Assembly: GCA_002706405.1 (NCBI GenBank)
Contig: PALN01000001.1
Span: 21,668-60,370, forward strand
Origin: Rhodospirillaceae bacterium
Lineage (GTDB): Bacteria > Pseudomonadota > Alphaproteobacteria > Rhodospirillales > Casp-alpha2
Direction of reading: 5' to 3'
DNA: 38,703 nt
The position numbers and the translations under genes were made by a program. Shown in pieces: positions 34,905 through 38,703 of this stretch. The notes under the pieces are model-generated. The model searched no databases. It worked only from the letters and a program-made list of their open reading frames with translations, and had not been told where the DNA came from. How positions within the stretch are numbered: position 1 is the stretch's first letter; every line of letters starts with the position of its first letter.

Positions 34905-35555
34905 TTACAAAAACCACCTGACAATGCCCTGGCCCAGCATCAGCAAAGGCTGCAAGATCGTCCAAAGCACACCCGTTAGCATTAAAACGATAATAATCAT
35001 CAGGCCATAGGGTTCAAGGCGGGAATATTGGTACGCCGCCTTGCCGGGCAACAAACTGAAGACAATCCGCCCGCCATCCAGCGGCGGCAGGGGTAACAGA
35101 TTCAGCGCCATCAGAATCAGGTTGACCTGAATACCGGCAATGGCCATACGCACCCAGAAATCAGTGGGGGTTGCGCCAAACTCCATAAGAAAGCGCAACG
35201 ACAAGGCCCACATGATGGCCATGACCATATTCGAACCCGGACCGGCCAGCGCCACCCAAAGCATATCTTTTTTCGGATTACGCAAACGCGACCAATCAAC
35301 CGGCACCGGCTTGGCCCAGCCAAACAACAGGCCCGCGCCACCCATTAGCTTGGTGCTTAACAACAAGACCAGCGGCACCACAATCGTGCCGACCGGGTCA
35401 ACATGACGTATCGGATTCAGGCTGACACGCCCCATTTGATAGGCGGTGGGATCACCGAACATGCGCGCAACATACCCGTGCGCCGCCTCGTGCAAAGTAA
35501 TGCCGAACAAGACCGGCAAGGCGTAAACCGTGATGGTTTGAATGATGGATTCCAT
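34905..35555 (-). CDS. Site-2-protease-like M50 family zinc metallopeptidase
   Basis: A membrane-embedded metalloprotease of the YwhC/Rv-type M50 subgroup. The 216-residue protein has zinc motif HEAAH (His22, Glu23, His26) in GITLHEAAHGYVARMFGD and the third-ligand region NLLPLPPLDGGRI near residue 155. It has about five hydrophobic segments and no PDZ domain. Its target is unknown. It follows yciO by 36 nt on the same strand and precedes dapA. Confidence 0.9.
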   Translation of the reverse strand: MESIIQTITVYALPVLFGITLHEAAHGYVARMFGDPTAYQMGRVSLNPIRHVDPVGTIVVPLVLLLSTKLMGGAGLLFGWAKPVPVDWSRLRNPKKDMLWVALAGPGSNMVMAIMWALSLRFLMEFGATPTDFWVRMAIAGIQVNLILMALNLLPLPPLDGGRIVFSLLPGKAAYQYSRLEPYGLMIIIVLMLTGVLWTILQPLLMLGQGIVRWFL

Positions 35556-35591
35556 GCTTAACCTGCTTCTTAGAAAACAATTCCGTGGGGA

Positions 35592-36218
35592 TCAATCCAG
35601 ACCCAGCGCGGCCAGATCCCCCTGTCCGCGACGGACAATTTCGGGTTCGCTTCCAGTCAGGTCAATTACTGTGGTGGGTTCGAAAGGACAAGGCCCGCCG
35701 TCGATCACGGCAGCCAGTTGGTGGGCATAGCGTTGCGCAATTTCATCGGCATCATTAAGCGGGTGCTCTTCGCCTTCGGGAATGAGCGTTGTGGAAATCA
35801 GCGGCGAGCCCATGGTTTCCAGAATGTCGAGCGCAACCTGATTATTGGGAATACGAATACCAATGGTTTTGCGCGACGGGTGAGACACACGGCGCGGCAC
35901 CTCGCGGGTGGCTTCCAGAATAAAGGTCCAGGGGCCGGGCGTTGCCATTTTCAGGAAACGATATTGCCGATTATCCACACGTGCGAAATGCCCGATCTCG
36001 GACAGATCGCGGCATAGCACCGTTAAATGGTGACGCGCATCCAAACCCCGGATCCGGCGCAGTGAATCGGCCGCGGCCTTGTCATCGAGATGCGCAACAA
36101 CCGCATAACTGGAGTCAGTGGGAATCGCCACCAACCCGCCCTGATTGATAAGTTCACACGCCTGCTTTAACAGGCGCGGCTGAGGATTCTGTGGATGAAC
36201 GGTAAATAATTGGGTCAT
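35592..36218 (-). CDS. yciO: YrdC/Sua5-family protein YciO
   Basis: YciO belongs to the Sua5/YrdC family that makes threonylcarbamoyl-AMP for t6A tRNA modification; YciO's own role is less clear than TsaC/Sua5. The 208-residue protein starts MTQLFTVHPQNPQPRL and keeps GGLVAIPTDSSYAV, RHHLTVLCRDLSE, PGPWTFIL and RKTIGIRIPNN. Length and this pattern agree with E. coli YciO (206) rather than with the shorter TsaC or the longer two-domain Sua5. It is divergent from the ankyrin gene over about 107 nt. Confidence 0.9.
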   Translation of the reverse strand: MTQLFTVHPQNPQPRLLKQACELINQGGLVAIPTDSSYAVVAHLDDKAAADSLRRIRGLDARHHLTVLCRDLSEIGHFARVDNRQYRFLKMATPGPWTFILEATREVPRRVSHPSRKTIGIRIPNNQVALDILETMGSPLISTTLIPEGEEHPLNDADEIAQRYAHQLAAVIDGGPCPFEPTTVIDLTGSEPEIVRRGQGDLAALGLD

Positions 36219-36325
36219 TCAATCTACTTTGTTAACAATTACCTTGCGATTATTGGATAATTAGTTAAGTTTAGAGCATGCAATTCACATTGTCCCATAC
36301 CTTCCCGAACTAATAAGGCAACCTC

Positions 36326-37090
36326 ATGCCGGAAACTGCAATATCGGCCTGCATGGGCCACACATTCACCTATGGCACACTTGCCGCTCGCTTGAAACGC
36401 CGCCTGCGCCGCTTCAAGGTTTTGGCGGCCATCGCGGGCCTGGCGTTCATGCTGGCCCCCGGTGTCTCGTTGGGAGAAAATATGGATCAGTACCCATTAC
36501 ACACCGCCGCACAGGAAAATCATGTCGAAGACATCAGGCAGTTGCTTTCGTCGGGCAGCAAGCTTGATGCGCGTAATGCGTCTGGCGCAACCGCTTTGCT
36601 GGTTGCCACCCATGCAAACGCCATCGACGCAGCCAAAGTACTGATAGACGCCGGCGCCGACGTCAATGCCAAAGACAATATCCAGGACAGCGCCTACCTG
36701 TATTCGGGCGCCCGGGGCCATCTTGAAATATTGAAAATGACCCTGGCGCACGGTGCCGACCTTTCAAGCACGAACCGCTATGGCGGAACGGCCTTGATTC
36801 CGGCGGCCGAGCGCGGCCATGTTGAAACAGTGCAAACGCTGATCGATGCCGGTGTCGATATCGACCATGTTAACAACCTGGGTTGGACGGCACTGCTTGA
36901 GGCCATTATTCTGGGCAATGGCGGTAAGCGGCATCAACAAATTGTAGAGATCCTGCTTACAGCTGGCGCCGACCCCTACCTGGCCGACCGCGATGGCGTG
37001 ACACCACTACAACATGCGCAGCAACGCGGCTTCAAGCACATAGAAAACCTGCTGCGCTCGGCTCAAGCCGAATCGGGAACGAAAAAATAA
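36326..37090 (+). CDS. Ankyrin-repeat protein with signal peptide
   Basis: A 254-residue protein with AAGG 7 nt before its ATG. A basic region (RLKRRLRRFK) precedes a hydrophobic signal segment (VLAAIAGLAFMLAPGVSLG, about 37-55), so export to the periplasm is likely. About six ankyrin repeats follow (PLHTAAQENHVEDIRQLL, ATALLVATHANAIDAAKVLI, AYLYSGARGHLEILKMTL, TALIPAAERGHVETVQTLI and others). Ankyrin repeats bind other proteins. In Pseudomonas a periplasmic ankyrin protein (AnkB) supports catalase, but no catalase gene is present here. Confidence 0.88.
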   Translation: MPETAISACMGHTFTYGTLAARLKRRLRRFKVLAAIAGLAFMLAPGVSLGENMDQYPLHTAAQENHVEDIRQLLSSGSKLDARNASGATALLVATHANAIDAAKVLIDAGADVNAKDNIQDSAYLYSGARGHLEILKMTLAHGADLSSTNRYGGTALIPAAERGHVETVQTLIDAGVDIDHVNNLGWTALLEAIILGNGGKRHQQIVEILLTAGADPYLADRDGVTPLQHAQQRGFKHIENLLRSAQAESGTKK

Positions 37091-37096
37091 ATACCG

Positions 37097-37630
37097 TCAG
37101 TGACCTGCGCGCGCTATGCAAAACGTAATAAAAAATCTGATTCCTCGCCATACACATACCGACACAACGACACCCAGTAATATCCCACCCGCAATATCCA
37201 CTGGATAGTGAACACCCAGAAACACTCTCGACCACCCAATACACAAGGCCAAAAAACCAAAAAACAACCCGACCTTTATTTGCCTGGCCAGCAAAAAAAC
37301 AGTGGCGAAAATCGTCATGAACATTGCGTGGTTACTTGGGAACGACGCATTGTCCTTGTGGGCGAGCAACGTGCTGCCAACCGATTCCACGAACGGGCGC
37401 GGCATATAGAGATACTTTCCAATCACCCAACTTATCACTGCGGCAACCAATGCCGCAGTGACAGTAAACAGCAGCGTTTTGCGCAGCCTGGGGGCTCCAA
37501 ATATAAGGCCGACAACGCAATACCCCATTACAAGATATGGCGCATACTTGCTGAAAAACAGGGCCAGCGCAAGCACCACAGGGTTGGGGTCAGTGCCTGC
37601 ATTCAACGCTAAAAACAGATCCACATTCAT
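37097..37630 (-). CDS. PAP2-family phosphatase (probable undecaprenyl-diphosphatase)
   Basis: A 177-residue membrane protein with about five to six helices and the three PAP2 motifs: KYLYMPRP near residue 72 (K-x6-RP type), PSNH near 98, and SRVFLGVHYPVDIAGG near 133. BcrC/PgpB-type members remove phosphate from undecaprenyl diphosphate, which would duplicate UppP; phosphatidylglycerophosphate is the alternative substrate. It is convergent with the ankyrin gene, and its start overlaps the end of the PAS remnant by 4 nt. The ribosome binding site is poor. Confidence 0.88.
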   Translation of the reverse strand: MNVDLFLALNAGTDPNPVVLALALFFSKYAPYLVMGYCVVGLIFGAPRLRKTLLFTVTAALVAAVISWVIGKYLYMPRPFVESVGSTLLAHKDNASFPSNHAMFMTIFATVFLLARQIKVGLFFGFLALCIGWSRVFLGVHYPVDIAGGILLGVVVSVCVWRGIRFFITFCIARAGH

Positions 37631-37914
37631 AGCCCGATATTATGAACCAACCTCAGGCGCAAGAACCGGTCGCTCTGCCCTTTGCCTTGGGTCAGGCCGA
37701 GCCGGAAATCGGTGTAATTTTGGCTTCTGTGATTGGCTTCAGGGCAAAACATGCGGTGATGCCAGCCAATTAATTCAGATTCAGCGTAACCAGTTAGCTG
37801 ACAAAAAACCGGGCTAGCGCCCAGAATATGACCTTCGGGCGTAAATTCTATCGTTGCCATTGCACCTTTCATGGCATGAATAGTAAGAAGCGCACCGCGC
37901 TTCGAACGGGCGCG
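37627..37914 (-). pseudogene. PAS-domain remnant of a sensor/chemotaxis-type protein
   Basis: In the minus frame ending at 37627 a PAS-like stretch can be read: MATIEFTPEGHILGASPVFC, then QLTGYAESELIGWHHRMFCP, then GLTQGKGQSDRF. This matches the first PAS domain of BdlA-type methyl-accepting proteins. Similarity stops at DRF (about 37665); the final 11 residues are unrelated. Upstream the frame stays open to a TAA at 37928-37930 without a convincing N-terminus. It is truncated at both ends and almost certainly non-functional. Confidence 0.65.
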
Positions 37915-37930
37915 ATTGGGGTGTGTTTAA

Positions 37931-38260
37931 CTTGCCACACATAAGCGGGTCGCTGGGAGAGTGTGACGTGTTATTGACTGGAGAGGTTGAGGTTTGGGAA
38001 TGGCTGCTTTCGGCCGGAAGCGAACGACAAATACCGTCAAATGATTGCATTACATTATTCGTGAAGTAGCGCAGTACGAATGCGCCATTAGCGCCGTTTT
38101 AATGATGAATGCCTAGATATGGGTTTCACGTTAGCCTTATTTCGTCGTGCACGTTACGAGCCTGGCGAGTAACTGCATACTTGAGATACAAAAAAGCGCT
38201 TCGCTAGCCTCAGTCGTGTCCTGTTCGCAGCTATCGGACAATGAGCCATGGTGCCATAGC
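37931..38260. other. Gap with no recognisable gene
   Basis: About 330 nt between the PAS remnant and the gene fragment. No open frame with family character, RNA gene or repeat array was seen. A short AGCG/CGCT stem followed by Ts on the minus strand (about 38190-38206) could be a weak terminator. It lies in the decayed zone next to an insertion sequence. Confidence 0.4.
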
Positions 38261-38605
38261 TTAACGTGATTTCAGCCCAATTTGATCATCGTCCGGTTTC
38301 GCTTCGCTGTCTAAACTGGCTACCTCATGTTGCCACGCAAAGTCCCAAGTTACTATGCCAGCACCCACGCTATGGGGACACTGCAATTTCTCAAAGAGCG
38401 ATGGTCGATGTGCTGCGCCTATCAGTAGAACTCCCCTCTTGAAGGAGTTATGACTCGCAAATGCCGCTACGCGATTTATCATTTCCTGCTCTCGCCGATC
38501 ATTTGTAAGTACCCAAAGTTCGTACAGTTCATGAAGCTGGGGATCTCCAAAGGCCTCAACCGTGGCTTGCATCTCCCTCTGCATCTCAAACTCTATCTGG
38601 AAGTT
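38261..38605 (-). pseudogene. Hypothetical protein, C-terminal fragment cut by an IS3-family element
   Basis: About 115 residues reading QIEFEMQREMQATVEAFGDP, continuing to RGVLLIGAAHRPSLFEKL and ending at TAA 38261-38263. The frame continues upstream to 38680, but from 38606 on it reads through the end of an insertion sequence, so the true N-terminus is lost. No family recognised with confidence. The LLIGAAHR stretch recalls TraB/ChaN-like proteins, which is only a suggestion. Confidence 0.55.
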
Positions 38606-38703
38606 TGGACTGCCCAGGAATTTACGACACATCTCAGCCTCACGCCGCGACCTGTTCAAAGGCCTCGGGACTGATACCACCTAGGTGACTGTGACGGCGA
38701 TTG
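38606..38703 (-). mobile_element. End of an IS3-family insertion sequence (runs off the window)
   Basis: The outer end reads TGGACTGCCCAGGAA on the plus strand from 38606, resembling IS3-family terminal repeats (TGGACTG or TGAACTG starts). The transposase end lies just inside it. The disrupted gene frame meets the element at 38605/38606. The other end, and the duplicated target, are outside the window. Confidence 0.65.
38640..38703 (-). pseudogene. IS3-family transposase OrfB, C-terminal end
   Basis: Twenty residues are read in the minus frame: NRRHSHLGGISPEAFEQVAA, then TGA (38640-38642). The R-RRHSHLGG-SPE-FE string is the hallmark end of the IS3-family OrfB integrase (DDE transposase). 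It is the 3' end only; intactness cannot be judged. Confidence 0.85.

Noticed and set aside
38050-38260. GTTAC/GTAAC and GTTAG-type motifs suggesting an integron attC site
   Set aside because: The arms are only 5 bp, the consensus core sites do not match and no integrase or cassette structure is present.

Overview
The window looks like a chromosomal segment of a betaproteobacterium, most likely family Alcaligenaceae (Bordetella/Achromobacter/Pusillimonas relatives). The evidence is the cysS - DNA glycosylase - accA - tilS - lysC - tRNA-Ser gene order, the BamC, RoxA, UppP and VanAB proteins, and moderately GC-rich coding sequence. This placement comes from remembered gene order and protein character, not from a search.

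Layout. Positions 1-164 hold the end of an ISL3-family insertion sequence that has cut off a CopD-like membrane protein gene. Positions 207-5920 (minus strand) are a housekeeping run: cysS, glycosylase, accA, tilS, lysC and tRNA-Ser(GCU) with a terminator. Positions 6039-8231 (plus) carry a TPR protein, a cyclophilin with two plausible starts, and lpxH. Positions 8235-11543 (minus) carry suhB, a TerC/CBS/CorC membrane protein and uppP. trmJ (plus) and an MscS channel (minus) follow.

Positions 13493-28850 are an accessory catabolic region. On the minus strand lie a LysR regulator, a MarR regulator, vanA and vanB (vanillate O-demethylase), and a four-gene branched-chain-amino-acid-type (HAAT) ABC transporter without a binding protein. 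On the plus strand, divergent from lysR, is a complete HAAT transporter: Tat-exported binding protein, two permeases and two ATPases. Converging on it from the minus strand is a three-gene operon: an intradiol ring-cleavage dioxygenase, a citryl-CoA-lyase-like protein and a CaiB/BaiF CoA-transferase.

The most interesting signal is that the binding-protein promoter (20838-20904) and the dioxygenase promoter (28782-28848), 8 kb apart on opposite strands, have the same architecture. Each has an ATCGA-N5-TCGAT palindrome fitting the LysR T-N11-A rule, the same 12-nt spacing, an identical 22-bp block, and the same -10 TAAACT. The palindrome centre falls about 66 nt before the inferred start in both. 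This argues that the LysR protein co-regulates one uptake-plus-catabolism regulon for an aromatic or aromatic-derived acid. The substrate is unknown.

Positions 28932-37630 return to core genes: mutS, roxA, bamC, dapA, an M50 peptidase, yciO, an ankyrin protein and a PAP2 phosphatase. The right end (37627-38703) is a decayed zone with a PAS-domain remnant, a gene fragment, and the end of an IS3-family element. The window is therefore flanked by unrelated insertion sequences, each of which has cut a gene.
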